Shown piece after piece: positions 17,301 to 25,401 of a stretch of DNA of 37,314 nt. Both the position numbers and the translations under genes were made by a program. The notes under the pieces are model-generated. The model had not been told where the DNA came from and made no database searches. It saw nothing but the letters and a program-made list of their open reading frames with translations. The stretch's first letter is position 1, and every line of letters starts with the position of its first letter. The DNA lies in NCBI GenBank assembly GCA_019745195.1, contig JAIETL010000065.1, positions 1 through 37,314 of the forward strand. Direction: 5' to 3'. The stretch is from Beijerinckiaceae bacterium. Lineage in GTDB: Bacteria > Pseudomonadota > Alphaproteobacteria > Rhizobiales > Beijerinckiaceae.

Positions 17301-17855
17301 GCCCATGATGCCGGTGAAGGCGTCCCAGTGGCCGGCATCCGGCAGCGTCACCGGAGCCGGCGTCTCGGCCGCGCCGGCATCGGCGCTCATCACCAGCGCG
17401 CCGTCCTGGTTGACACCGAGCCGGATGTTCACGCCGCGCAGATCGACCGAGACCAGCCGGATGTCGCCGCGCAGCAGCGCCAGCGGCTCATAGCCGAGCA
17501 CAGCCTCGGGCGCGCGGAAACTCGCCCCGCTGCTGTGTCGAAAGGAAACCTGCCGGACCCTGAGCTGCGAGCGTCCGTCGATACGACCGAGTTCGGCGGA
17601 GCCCGCCTCGACGGTCCAGTCGCGGCCGAGGCGCTCCTCGATCGCATCCGCGATCCGGCCCTCCAGCCCCGAGAGCGGGATCAGGCCCGTGACCAGCAGC
17701 GTCGCGGCGGCCCCGGCGAGCGTGACCGCGGCCACGACGACCGCGACCACGATGGTGACCAGTCCAGCCTTGGCCCGCTGCTTCACGACCTCGGCGACGC
17801 AAGCCTCCTCGGCTTGCGCTGCTGCCGGGTTCTGGGGTGGTCTGACGTCCTGCAA
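14379..17855 (-). CDS. Large AsmA-like (DUF3971/AsmA C-terminal domain) envelope protein
   Basis: A protein of about 1158 residues with one N-terminal transmembrane anchor (about 30-57: AGLVTIVVAVVVAAVTLAG and on), followed by a long periplasmic part of repeated short beta-strand segments. The start (GLIPLSGLEGRIADAIEERL, then SFRHSSGASFRAPEA) and the end (DVSDMVIWGQQVGFTLQGNV, GTFVPGYAFNNAF, then PVVGALLGGGSQYGGLFAVN) are typical of DUF3971 and AsmA C-terminal domain proteins related to YhdP and TamB, which are thought to form hydrophobic grooves that move phospholipids to the outer membrane. The first codon is unclear: there is no ATG in the frame before the anchor; TTG at 17855 or a GTG 23 codons later are candidates. 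It faces bcp across a 296-base divergent gap. Confidence 0.85.
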   Translation of the reverse strand: MQDVRPPQNPAAAQAEEACVAEVVKQRAKAGLVTIVVAVVVAAVTLAGAAATLLVTGLIPLSGLEGRIADAIEERLGRDWTVEAGSAELGRIDGRSQLRVRQVSFRHSSGASFRAPEAVLGYEPLALLRGDIRLVSVDLRGVNIRLGVNQDGALVMSADAGAAETPAPVTLPDAGHWDAFTGIMGAVSTLAQNDGLLGALETVGIHGARLVLVDPQGQQKAGFEDVDIGLARAEAGRTRLTLKGRTGTRWKELAIDLSTEADGTQRADLELLRFEPAEVMALAMGASAVEIDGLPIKGRASLTQKRDGTRAMSAKFEILPGTIRFPGSPIDPIGVDAGAVEIESGASLNELHLRRGALQAGAAQLSGTGALRAENGAWRLNLAMAGALPGQAGEPPVPLDSLTSNLLIDPRSGEVHIDAVTARGPTASVDATGYIQRLGESPTQRFSIRATQSDARTVLALWPRWTSPQLHSVLSSKLVSGRIASVQVDLDLSAEDHARMIRGAGMPDGALTVTVDANTVRFEPAPGLPPLVDASVSGKATGRTVQLAIAKATADLGGGRQLALSEGSFGMVELWMERAPARLSFRTTGQMEALAALFAFPALKEFSPGAIDPAAVRGTVDLRSVVTLPMADDPAPGEVVVQTNGALSGVASDTLLGTEKLEGGNLTVAFDRAGLLMRGEARIGGDRGQVELRQNPKGQGEATVSLTLDNAARQKRGLGPEAGITGPVQVRVVKQLGRAADAPPRVELDLSKAALDGAIPGLSKAAGKPGKASFSYVTDPDGPDLDDFVLDAPPALIRGKVELSKQNAFESAALSQFRLSPGDNLTVQARREGNLTKLVIRGAVADTRPFIRDLQTASGPATRGDRAAAKAGDKGGDLDIDLAVPILTGFNSEQITNGVLKLSKRGGDLRSLSFQGALGRAEVTARQGRVGETLSPITVQTGNGGALLRFVDIYRRAYGGELDLNLGAGETRQSGELLFRNFVVRDEPALRRVVGEQAGAAPAGDRAGTAAAAVPRLDVSEVAFTKLRAEFTRSASRLDVSDMVIWGQQVGFTLQGNVDYGRDRVDIGGTFVPGYAFNNAFAQVPVVGALLGGGSQYGGLFAVNFRISGAASAPTMTINPLSALAPGILRRFVDPLGGAPDKRPIQPGEAAPPAPPTR

Positions 17856-18151
17856 AATGGCTTGGTCCCAAATGGACGCACGCGCCCGTGGCGGATTTCA
17901 TGTCACGCAGCGACGCCATCGTCGCCGTCTCAGGCCGGGCTACGTCCCGAATCGACCAGTGCCGTCGATTCGGCAATCGGACCGGATGGTCTCCCGATGT
18001 CGCAGGCCTACCGGCAACGTGGGGCGAGAGCGGTCGGTTCCCGCGAGCCTGACGCAAACCGGGGCTGGTCGCAACGCATCGGCGCGCCATATTGCTGCAA
18101 TCGCGGCTGGCGGTTGAATGCCGCGTCAAAACGACGAAAGGAAGGCACATC

Positions 18152-18616
18152 ATGGCTCTGCAGGCAGGCGACATGGCCCCCGGCTTCACACTCCCGCGAG
18201 ATGGCGGTCAGACGCTGTCGCTGGCCGGGCTCAAGGGCCGCAAGGTGGTGCTTTACGCCTACCCCAAGGACGACACGCCAGGCTGCACGCAGGAGGCGAT
18301 CGCCTTCAACGGCCTGCGCAAGGAGTTCGCGGGCGCCGACACCGAGATCGTCGGGATTTCGCCCGATGCGGTGAAGAGCCATGACAAGTTCAGCAAGAAG
18401 CACGGCCTCGATTTCGCGCTCGCCGCAGATGAGACACAGGAGGCGCTCAAGGCCTATGGCATCTGGGTCGAGAAGAGCATGTACGGAAAGACCTATATGG
18501 GCGTGGAGCGGACCACCTTCCTGATCGACAGGGACGGCAAGATCGCCCGGATCTGGCCGAAGGTGAAGGTCGCCGGCCATGCCGAGGATGTTCTCGCCGC
18601 CGCGCGGGAATTGTGA
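18152..18616 (+). CDS. bcp: Thioredoxin-dependent thiol peroxidase (Bcp/PrxQ type)
   Basis: A peroxiredoxin that reduces hydrogen peroxide and organic hydroperoxides, 154 residues, cytosolic. The peroxidatic cysteine is C45 in DDTPGCTQEA, with the family pattern LYAYPKDDTPGCT. The E. coli-type resolving cysteine five residues later (C50) is replaced by Ile, and I see no other Cys in the protein, so it should work as a 1-Cys enzyme. The ATG at 18152 has AAGGAAGG 8 bases upstream; the longer frame from 18092 has no homology. The flanking genes on both sides have unrelated functions. Confidence 0.93.
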   Translation: MALQAGDMAPGFTLPRDGGQTLSLAGLKGRKVVLYAYPKDDTPGCTQEAIAFNGLRKEFAGADTEIVGISPDAVKSHDKFSKKHGLDFALAADETQEALKAYGIWVEKSMYGKTYMGVERTTFLIDRDGKIARIWPKVKVAGHAEDVLAAAREL

Positions 18617-18626
18617 CGGACAAAAG

Positions 18627-18643
18627 GCCGGATGTTTCCCGGC
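18627..18643 (+). terminator. Weak possible terminator after bcp
   Basis: GCCGG - 7 bases - CCGGC followed by ATTTG. The stem is short and the T run poor. A 12-bp perfect palindrome AGGGTTAACCCT follows at 18652-18663. Confidence 0.28.
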
Positions 18644-18710
18644 ATTTGCGAAGGGTTAACCCTAACAGTGTCTGATTGCGGGATCGGCAGCGTCACATCC
18701 GGTCCCGCGT

Positions 18711-20033
18711 ATGACTCAGATTGCCTCGTCAGGCCCCGCTCTTCCCGTCACGGGGCTCGCTACCCATTCCTGCTACACGATACGCCGCTCGACCATGGTG
18801 GCGGGCCTCGCCTGGCTTGCCTTGACCACGGCCTGCAGCGGCGCGGCGGGGTGGTACATCCTCAGCAAGGACGACCTCGCCGCCAGGCTGATCGCCCGCG
18901 AAACGGCGCGCCAATACGCCTATGAGGATCGGATCGCGGCGCTGCGCGCCGATGTCGACCGCCTCGCCAGCCGCGCGCTGCTCGATCAGGACGGCGTCGA
19001 GGCCCGCGTCGACGAACTCGCCACCCGTCAGGCCGAGCTCGAATCGCGCCAGGCGCTGGTCACAGCCCTGACCGAGACGCTCCAGGCCGGCGGAATCGCG
19101 CCCGCCGCGCGGACCATGCTGCGCGCCCGGCCGATCAAGCCGGAGGAGCCGATCCGCGCGTCCGGCGTCACCAGCTTCGCGCCGATCCTGCCGAGCAACC
19201 TGTCGCCTGGAAAACCGATGCCTGCGCCCGACACTCCGGCGCTGCGCGGGGCCGATGACAGCAAAACCGCGCCCTGGCAGTCCGGCCAGGCCACCCCGGA
19301 GCCGCCGGCCAAGCGCGTCACGGCGGCGCTTTCGCGACTTGACGGCGCTCTTACGGAAACCGCCGGCGCACAGCTCGCCGCGCTGCGCGACATCGACGCC
19401 AGCCTCGCGCAATCGCAGAAGTCGCTGCGCGGCGCGCTGTCCGAGATCGGCCTCGACACCGACAGGATGAGTGCCGGCCCGACTGCCGGAGGCGCAACCG
19501 GCGGGCCGCTGGTTCCCTTCAAGGTCGACCCGACGATCGGCCCGTTCGAGGCGACGCTGCATGCGCTCCAGCCGCGCATCGCGGCGGTGTTTCGCCTGCG
19601 CGGGCTGGTCGAGACCCTGCCGCTGCGCCGCCCGATGGATGGCGAGGCCGATTTCAGCTCCAATTACGGCTATCGCGTCGATCCGTTCACGCGCGGGCCC
19701 GCCATGCACACCGGCGTCGATTTCCGCGCCGAGCATGGCTCGCCGATCCGCGCCACCGCGCCGGGCAAGGTGATCACGGCCGAGTATTCAGGCGGCTATG
19801 GCAACATGGTCGAGATCGAGCACAGCAACGGCATCACCACGCGCTACGCCCATATGTCGGCGATCCTCGCCTCCGTCGGCCAGAGCGTCGCCACGGGAAC
19901 CGTGCTCGGCCGCGTCGGTTCGACAGGCCGCTCGACCGGCCCGCATCTGCATTACGAGACGCGGATCAACGACGAGCCCATGGACCCGACGCGGTTCCTC
20001 AAGGCCGGCGCGAAGCTGGCGGGAAAGAGCTGA
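18711..20033 (+). CDS. M23 family (LytM) peptidoglycan endopeptidase, membrane anchored
   Basis: A 440-residue protein with one transmembrane segment near residues 29-50 (MVAGLAWLALTTACSGAAGW), a coiled-coil region (about 58-125, KDDLAARLIARETARQYAY and on), a Pro-rich linker (140-205), a second helical part, and a C-terminal M23 domain (about 305-430). The zinc and catalytic motifs are intact: MHTGVDFRAEHGSPI (HxxxD), TRYAHMS, and GPHLHYE (HxH). It may be an active peptidoglycan hydrolase or division-linked factor, probably facing the periplasm. ATG at 18711 gives a long N-terminal tail before the anchor; the Met at 18795 is an alternative start. Confidence 0.9.
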   Translation: MTQIASSGPALPVTGLATHSCYTIRRSTMVAGLAWLALTTACSGAAGWYILSKDDLAARLIARETARQYAYEDRIAALRADVDRLASRALLDQDGVEARVDELATRQAELESRQALVTALTETLQAGGIAPAARTMLRARPIKPEEPIRASGVTSFAPILPSNLSPGKPMPAPDTPALRGADDSKTAPWQSGQATPEPPAKRVTAALSRLDGALTETAGAQLAALRDIDASLAQSQKSLRGALSEIGLDTDRMSAGPTAGGATGGPLVPFKVDPTIGPFEATLHALQPRIAAVFRLRGLVETLPLRRPMDGEADFSSNYGYRVDPFTRGPAMHTGVDFRAEHGSPIRATAPGKVITAEYSGGYGNMVEIEHSNGITTRYAHMSAILASVGQSVATGTVLGRVGSTGRSTGPHLHYETRINDEPMDPTRFLKAGAKLAGKS

Positions 20034-20067
20034 GCCTACCAAAACTCGCTTTCCGAGGAAACACGCC

Positions 20068-20177
20068 GTCATCCCGGGCGCAGCGAAGCGGAGACCCGGG
20101 ACCCATTCCAGAACCTGTCCGGCATCGGACCGGAATGGATCCCGGATCAGCGCCGCTGCGCGGCTTGTCCGGGATGA
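20068..20177. repeat. Intergenic palindromic repeat, family A, copy 2
   Basis: Starts GTCATCCCGGGCGCAGCGAA and ends GCGGCTTGTCCGGGATGA, with inner arms CCCATTCC...GGAATGGATCCC. It lies between the convergent M23 peptidase and prfB genes and is closest to the copy at 29207-29313 in its left half. Confidence 0.84.
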
Positions 20178-20207
20178 GATGGTTGTTCCAGAGCGCGACG
20201 AAAGCGC

Positions 20208-21336
20208 TCAGTCGATGTCCTCGACTTCCACTTCCGTGCCGTAGACCCGCTGCGCCAGCGACGCCTCCATGAACGGATCGAGCGCCCCGTCCAGCACCTC
20301 GCTCGGCGCGGTCGAGCTGACGCCGGTGCGCAGATCCTTCACGAGCTGGTAGGGCTGCAGCACGTAGGAGCGGATCTGGTGGCCCCAGCCGATATCGGTT
20401 TTTGAGGCCTGCTCGGCGTTCGCCTTGTCCTCGCGCTTCTTAAGCTCGACCTCGTAGAGCCTTGCGCGCAGCATGTCCCAGGCCTTGGCCCGGTTCTTGT
20501 GCTGCGAGCGCTCCTGCTGGCAGGTCACCGCGATCCCGGTCGGGATGTGGGTGATGCGCACGGCCGAATCTGTCGTGTTGATGTGCTGGCCGCCCGCGCC
20601 CTGGGCGCGGTAGGTGTCGATCCGGCAATCGGATTCGTTGACCTCGATGACGATGCGGTCGTCGACCACCGGATAGACCCAGACCGAGGCGAAGGAGGTC
20701 TGGCGACGGGCGTTCGAATCGAAGGGCGAGATGCGCACCAGCCGGTGGACGCCGCTTTCCGTCTTCAGCCAGCCATAGGCGTTGTGGCCCTTGAACTGCA
20801 GCGTCGCCGACTTGATGCCGGCGGTGTCGCCGTCCTGGTAGTCGAGCGTCTCGACCTTGAGCTTGCGGCGCTCGCCCCAGCGCCGGTACATCCGCAGCAG
20901 CATCTCGGCCCAGTCCTGGGATTCGGTGCCGCCCGCGCCGGGGTGGATCTCGAGATAGGTGTCGAGCATGTCGGCCTCGCCCGACAGCAGCGTCTCGACC
21001 TGCATCCGCGCGGCCTCGGTCTCGACCGCCTTGATGCCGACCTCGCCCTCGGCGATCGAGGCCTGATCGCCCTCCATCTCGCCGAGCTCGATGAAGGTCA
21101 GCGCGTCGTCGAGTTCGCGTTCGAGCTTGCCGATGCCCTCGATCTGCGTCTCCAGCCCGGTGCGCTCGCGCATCAGCTTCTGCGCGGCTTCGGCATCGTT
21201 CCAGAAATCGGGGCCCTCCGAGAGGGCGTTCAGTTCGGCGAGTCGCCGTTGCGCGGCATCCCAGTCAAAGATGCCTCCTCAGCAGTCCGATCGACTGCTT
21301 GGCGTTGTCGAGTTGGGTCTGGATTTCTGGACGCAT
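20208..21336 (-). CDS. prfB: Peptide chain release factor 2, with programmed +1 frameshift
   Basis: RF2 ends translation at UGA and UAA. It is encoded in two frames: the first reads from the ATG at 21336 through 23 codons ([23 protein letters not shown]) to an in-frame TGA at 21267-21265; shifting one base forward at CTT-TGA-C continues as [18 protein letters not shown] and then the rest of the protein, 375 residues in all. The anticodon-like SPF tripeptide is in [12 protein letters not shown], and the peptidyl-hydrolase GGQ is in [15 protein letters not shown]. The single-frame open reading frame starting at 21173 is only the 3' part. The order with PBP1a and the amidase on the same strand is conserved in Rhizobiales as I recall it. 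Confidence 0.96.
21264..21279 (-). promoter_or_regulatory. prfB programmed frameshift site
   Basis: On the minus strand the site reads AGGAGG-CAT-CTT-TGA-C: an internal Shine-Dalgarno-like AGGAGG, a 3-base gap, the slippery CTT codon, the in-frame TGA and the C that makes it a poor stop. This is the classic RF2 autoregulatory signal, by which low RF2 increases the frameshift. Confidence 0.95.
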
Positions 21337-21423
21337 GATTCTGCCGCAGGCTTTCGGTGACGCGTGAGCGATGAGGGGGATTAAAAGGATTGTCGCGCGC
21401 TGTAAATGAGAAGCGCGGGAACC

Positions 21424-21564
21424 CCCCTCTCCCGGAGGGAGAGGGGCAGGGGTGAGGGGTCGGCCCTTCGACCAGTGAAACGTCAACCCATCCGGCCGGC
21501 TGGTTCAGGCCAACGATTCCGGGCCGTCACCTCACCCCTGCCCCTCTCCTTACAGGAGAGGGGG
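21424..21564. repeat. Pair of palindromic repeats, family C (copies 1 and 2), in opposite orientation
   Basis: Copy 1 (21424-21459) is CCCCTCTCCC-GGA-GGGAGAGGGG followed by CAGGGGTGAGG; copy 2 (21530-21564) is CCTCACCCCTG followed by CCCCTCTCCT-TACA-AGGAGAGGGG-type arms. The two copies are mirror images about 70 bases apart, so the whole stretch can also fold as one long stem. It fills the gap between prfB and the PBP1a gene. Confidence 0.82.
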
Positions 21565-21576
21565 TCTTCCAGTGCC

Positions 21577-24024
21577 TCAGTACAACCCGCCCGTCCCGGA
21601 CCCCACGCCGCGCCCGCCGCCGGGCGAGACGCTGATCGGGGTCGAGCCGTCGCCGGCCGCGCCGATGATCGAGTAGGAGTCCGGCGGGGCCGTTCCGGGC
21701 TTGAAGGCCTCGAGGATGCCACCCTCGCCGCCCGAGCGCATGCCGGTGCGCGGATCGACGCGGATCAGCTTGATGCCGGCGGGCACGCGGAACGGGGTCG
21801 CGGGCTTGTCCTTCAGCGCGGCGGCCATGAAATCGCGGAAGATCGGCGCGGCGTATTGGCCCGCCGTCGCCGAGGTGCCGAGCGATTTCGGCGTATCGAA
21901 GCCCATATAGACGCCGACCGCGAGATCGGGCGAGAAGCCGACGAACCAGACGTCCTTGGCGTCGTTGGTCGTGCCGGTCTTGCCGGCGAGCGGCTTGCCG
22001 ACGCTCTTGACGACGGTGGCGGTGCCGGCCTGCACCACGCTCTCCATGATCGAGACCATCTGGTAGGCGGTCAGCGGGTCGATGACCTGGTCGCGGTTGT
22101 CGACGAGGCGCGGCTCGCGCTGGTTGTTCCACTTCTCGGCGTCGCAGCCCTCGCAGACGCGCTGGTCGTGGCGGAAGATCGTCGCGCCCCAGCGGTCCTG
22201 GATGCGGTCGATCAGCGTCGGGCGGATGCGCTTGCCGCCATTGACCAGCATGGCGTAGCCGGCGGTCATGCGCATGACGGTGGTCTCGCCCGCGCCGAGC
22301 GACATGGAAAGCACCGGCAGCATGTCGTCATAGACGCCGAAACGGCGCGAATACTCCGCGATGAGCGGCATGCCGACATCCTTGGCGAGGCGCACCGTCA
22401 TCAGGTTCTTGGAGAACTGGATGCCGTAGCGCAGCGTGCGCGGGCCGGTGAACTTGCCGTCATAGTTGCTCGGCGCCCAGACGCCGAGGCCGCCGCCCTG
22501 GTCGACCTCGATGGGCGCGTCGAGCACGATCGAGGATGGCGTGTAGCCGTTGTCGAGCGCGGTGGCGTAGACGAAGGGCTTGAAGGAGGAGCCGGGCTGG
22601 CGCAGCGCCTGCGTCGCGCGGTTGAACACCGACTGGTCGTGGGAGAAGCCGCCGACCATGGCGAGCACGCGGCCCGAGAATGGGTCCATCACGGTGATCG
22701 CGCCGTTGACCTCGGGAAGCTGGCGCAGGCGGACCTGGCCGGGCTTGCCGTCGATCGGCTCGACATAGACCACATCGCCGGCGGAGACCGCCTGCGCGAC
22801 GCGGGCGCGACGGGTCCATTTCACGCCCTCGGGGCCGAGCGTCACGGTGGTGCGCTCGGCGCGCAGCGCGCCGGAGGTCTCGTTCAGGGGATGCAGGCCG
22901 ATCCGGGCCGCGTCGCCGGTGACATCGAGCACCACGCCGAGCCGCCAGGGTGCGACGTCGCCGAGCACCTTGAGCTCGCCGATCGCAAGCCCCCAGTCGC
23001 GAGCGGACAGTTCGAGCTTCTGGATCGCGCCGCGCCAGCCGCGCGCCTCGTCGAAGCGCACGAGCCCATCGACCAGCGCCTTGCGGGCCTGGAGCTGCAT
23101 CTTGGGGTCGACCGTCGCGCGCACCGAGAGGCCGCCCTCGAGCAGCTTCTTTTCGCCATAGCGGTCCTGCAACTCGCGCCTGATTTCCTCGGCGAAATAG
23201 CCGGCCGCGAAATTGTTCGGCGAGACCGTGCGCGGGTTGACCCCGAGCGGCTGGTTCTTGGCGGCGTCGCCCACGGCGCGGGCGACGTAGCCGTTCTCGA
23301 CCATGCGGTCGATGACGTAGTTGCGGCGCTCGATCGCGCGCTCGCGGTTGCGGAAGGGGTGCAGGTCGGTGGGAGCCTTGGGCAGGGCGGCGAGATAGGC
23401 CGCCTCCTGCAGGTTCAGCTCATGCACCGACTTGCCGAAATAATTCAGCGCGGCCGCCGCGATGCCGTAGCTGCCCTGCCCCGGCGCAGGCGCGCCGAGA
23501 TAGATCTCGTTCAAATAGAGTTCGAGGATCTTGTCCTTCGAATACGTCGCCTCGATCCGCAGCGCCACCAGCGCCTCGCGGATCTTGCGCTCGATGTTCT
23601 GGTCGGAGCCGACGAGGAAGTTCTTGGCGACCTGCTGCGTGATCGTCGAGGCGCCCTGCGGACGCCGGCCGGCGGCGCGGTTGCGGAAATTGGTGATGGC
23701 GGCGCGCACCAGACCTTCCGGATCAACGCCGACATGCTTGTAGAAATTCTTGTCCTCGGCCGAGAGCACCGCCTCGATGATCAGCTTGGGCACCGCCTGG
23801 ATCGGCAGATAGAGCCTGCGCTCGCGGGCGAACTCGGCGATCAGCCCGCCATCGCCGGCATGGACGCGTGTCATCACCGGCGGCTCGTAGTTCCGCAACT
23901 GCGCGGAATCCGGCAGGTCCTTCGAGAAGTGCCAGAGGAAGCCGGCCGCGACGACGGCGCCGACGACGAAGACGATCGCGCCGGCGGCGAACAACCATCC
24001 GAAGATTCGCAGGATAAACCGCAT
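21577..24024 (-). CDS. mrcA: Penicillin-binding protein 1A (bifunctional transglycosylase/transpeptidase)
   Basis: An 815-residue class A PBP that polymerises and cross-links peptidoglycan. Order: short cytoplasmic start, one membrane anchor (about 8-31), GT51 transglycosylase (about 55-240) with catalytic Glu90 in LSAEDKNFYKH and QGASTITQQVAKN, an OB-like/linker region (about 320-435), then the transpeptidase with SxxK at 479-482 (GSSFKPF), SKN at 538-540 and KTGT at 682-685. The long linker and length are those of PBP1a (PonA/MrcA) of alphaproteobacteria. The Gly-rich C-terminal tail (SPGGGRGVGSGTGGLY) is odd but short. The start has CAGGG upstream. It lies in one line with the amidase gene, 144 bases after it. 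Confidence 0.96.
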   Translation of the reverse strand: MRFILRIFGWLFAAGAIVFVVGAVVAAGFLWHFSKDLPDSAQLRNYEPPVMTRVHAGDGGLIAEFARERRLYLPIQAVPKLIIEAVLSAEDKNFYKHVGVDPEGLVRAAITNFRNRAAGRRPQGASTITQQVAKNFLVGSDQNIERKIREALVALRIEATYSKDKILELYLNEIYLGAPAPGQGSYGIAAAALNYFGKSVHELNLQEAAYLAALPKAPTDLHPFRNRERAIERRNYVIDRMVENGYVARAVGDAAKNQPLGVNPRTVSPNNFAAGYFAEEIRRELQDRYGEKKLLEGGLSVRATVDPKMQLQARKALVDGLVRFDEARGWRGAIQKLELSARDWGLAIGELKVLGDVAPWRLGVVLDVTGDAARIGLHPLNETSGALRAERTTVTLGPEGVKWTRRARVAQAVSAGDVVYVEPIDGKPGQVRLRQLPEVNGAITVMDPFSGRVLAMVGGFSHDQSVFNRATQALRQPGSSFKPFVYATALDNGYTPSSIVLDAPIEVDQGGGLGVWAPSNYDGKFTGPRTLRYGIQFSKNLMTVRLAKDVGMPLIAEYSRRFGVYDDMLPVLSMSLGAGETTVMRMTAGYAMLVNGGKRIRPTLIDRIQDRWGATIFRHDQRVCEGCDAEKWNNQREPRLVDNRDQVIDPLTAYQMVSIMESVVQAGTATVVKSVGKPLAGKTGTTNDAKDVWFVGFSPDLAVGVYMGFDTPKSLGTSATAGQYAAPIFRDFMAAALKDKPATPFRVPAGIKLIRVDPRTGMRSGGEGGILEAFKPGTAPPDSYSIIGAAGDGSTPISVSPGGGRGVGSGTGGLY

Positions 24025-24168
24025 CGCAGGCCCTGGCCCTAAAGTGTTTTCTGCAGCGCGCCCGATCGCGGCATGCGCCGAAACAAGTCTCTCGACCCAA
24101 CCACGTCTATAACACGGCAGAGATGGCGGAACCGTGGCCTTGCGACCACAATCGCGGCCAACGCTCGC

Positions 24169-25401
24169 TCACTCCTTCGGCGCGATGACGGCAGCCGCGG
24201 CCTTGCCGGCCGGCGTGCGCTCCCGCTCGAAATAGCCGTCGATGGCCGCCTCGACAGCCGAGACCGCCTGCAGCCGCCAGCTCTCCGAATTGAGCAGTTC
24301 CGCGTCCCTGGGGCTCGACATATAGCCCAGTTCGATGAGCACGGAGGGCACGTCGGGCGCGCTCAGCACGCGAAAACCGGCCGAGCGCAGCGGCACCTTG
24401 TGCATCTTCACCGAACCGCCGAGCCGCTCGACCAGATTGCGCGCGAACACCGACGAAAAGGTCCGGGTCTCGCGTTTGGCGAGGTCCATCAGGATGCCGG
24501 CGATGTCCTGAACGCCCTCTTCGGATTCGAGCCCGGCGACGGCGTCGGCCTGGTTCTCCTTGGCGGCGAGCCTGGCCGATTCGGCGTCGGTCGCGCGCTC
24601 GGAGCCGGTGTAGACGGTCGCGCCGCGCACCTCCTGCGCCTGCGTCAGCGAATCGGCGTGGATCGAGATGAAGAGATCGGCGCCGGCCGCACGCGCGATC
24701 GCGACGCGCTCCTGCAGCGGCACGAAGCGGTCATCGTCGCGCGTCATCCGCACGACATAGCGGCCGCTTGCCTCCAACTTGCGCTTCAAGGCCGTACCGA
24801 AGGCGAGCACGACCGATTTCTCCGAGATCGACGCCACGACCGCGCCGGGGTCGATGCCGCCATGGCCGGGATCGATCACCACGACCTGACGGGTCTCGCC
24901 GGGAGCCTTGCCGGCTCCGGGCAGCGCCGGCGCGGATGCCTCGCGCGCTCTTGCGGCCGATTCGGCCGCGGCGGCCTGGAACTCGGCGCGGCCCGCGCGC
25001 TTCAGTTCGACGACGAGTTCGCCGAAGCCGCCTCGCATCTCGCGGATCTCGGCTTTGGTGACCAGGGCCGGCTGGGCCAGATCGAGGATGATTCGCGCCT
25101 TGTCGGCGGTGAAGAGGCCGAAGCGAAAGGCGCTGACGAAACCGGCGCCGCGCCGCGCATTGGCAGGCTGGACCTGAAAATTCACCGAAGGCAGGTCGAT
25201 GACCGCGCGATCGGGCCCAGCGATCACGGTGGCGGTCACCGCCACGGGCCGCGACAGCGCCATGGTCAGGCGAACGGTGTCGCCGACCTGCTCGATCTTC
25301 GCATCTGTTGCGACGGGGAAGTCGCTTGGCGGCCTGGGATTGGAGACAGCCGAAACGCCGGCGGCGAGCAGCGCGGCCAGGCCGAAGGCCACAGCGCGCA
25401 A
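24169..25401 (-). CDS. N-acetylmuramoyl-L-alanine amidase (AmiC type, AMIN + Amidase_3)
   Basis: A periplasmic zinc amidase that cuts the bond between MurNAc and the stem peptide; about 410 residues. A signal peptide (RAVAFGLAALLAAGVSAVS) is followed by an AMIN domain (about 36-120: DTVRLTMALSRPVAVTATV) that binds the cell wall, a linker, and an Amidase_3 domain (170-395). Zinc ligands and catalytic residues: H180 (VIDPGHGGIDPG), E194, H248 (FISIHADS) and E357 (VLIELGYMSS). A segment around 285-330 (EGVQDIAGILMDLAKRETRT) fits the inhibitory helix seen in division amidases. The first codon is probably TTG at 25401; no ATG lies in the frame before the signal peptide. It is followed by the PBP1a and prfB genes. 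Confidence 0.92.
   Translation of the reverse strand: MRAVAFGLAALLAAGVSAVSNPRPPSDFPVATDAKIEQVGDTVRLTMALSRPVAVTATVIAGPDRAVIDLPSVNFQVQPANARRGAGFVSAFRFGLFTADKARIILDLAQPALVTKAEIREMRGGFGELVVELKRAGRAEFQAAAAESAARAREASAPALPGAGKAPGETRQVVVIDPGHGGIDPGAVVASISEKSVVLAFGTALKRKLEASGRYVVRMTRDDDRFVPLQERVAIARAAGADLFISIHADSLTQAQEVRGATVYTGSERATDAESARLAAKENQADAVAGLESEEGVQDIAGILMDLAKRETRTFSSVFARNLVERLGGSVKMHKVPLRSAGFRVLSAPDVPSVLIELGYMSSPRDAELLNSESWRLQAVSAVEAAIDGYFERERTPAGKAAAAVIAPKE

Noticed and set aside
16365..18374. A 669-codon plus-strand frame antisense to the AsmA-like gene and running into bcp
   Set aside because: It overlaps bcp in the wrong frame and has no motif; bcp starts at 18152 with a ribosome binding site.
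21406..24042. An 878-codon plus-strand frame antisense to the PBP1a gene
   Set aside because: The opposite strand has all PBP motifs. The plus-strand translation is His/Asp/Leu/Arg-rich without motifs, typical of the antisense frame of a high-GC gene.
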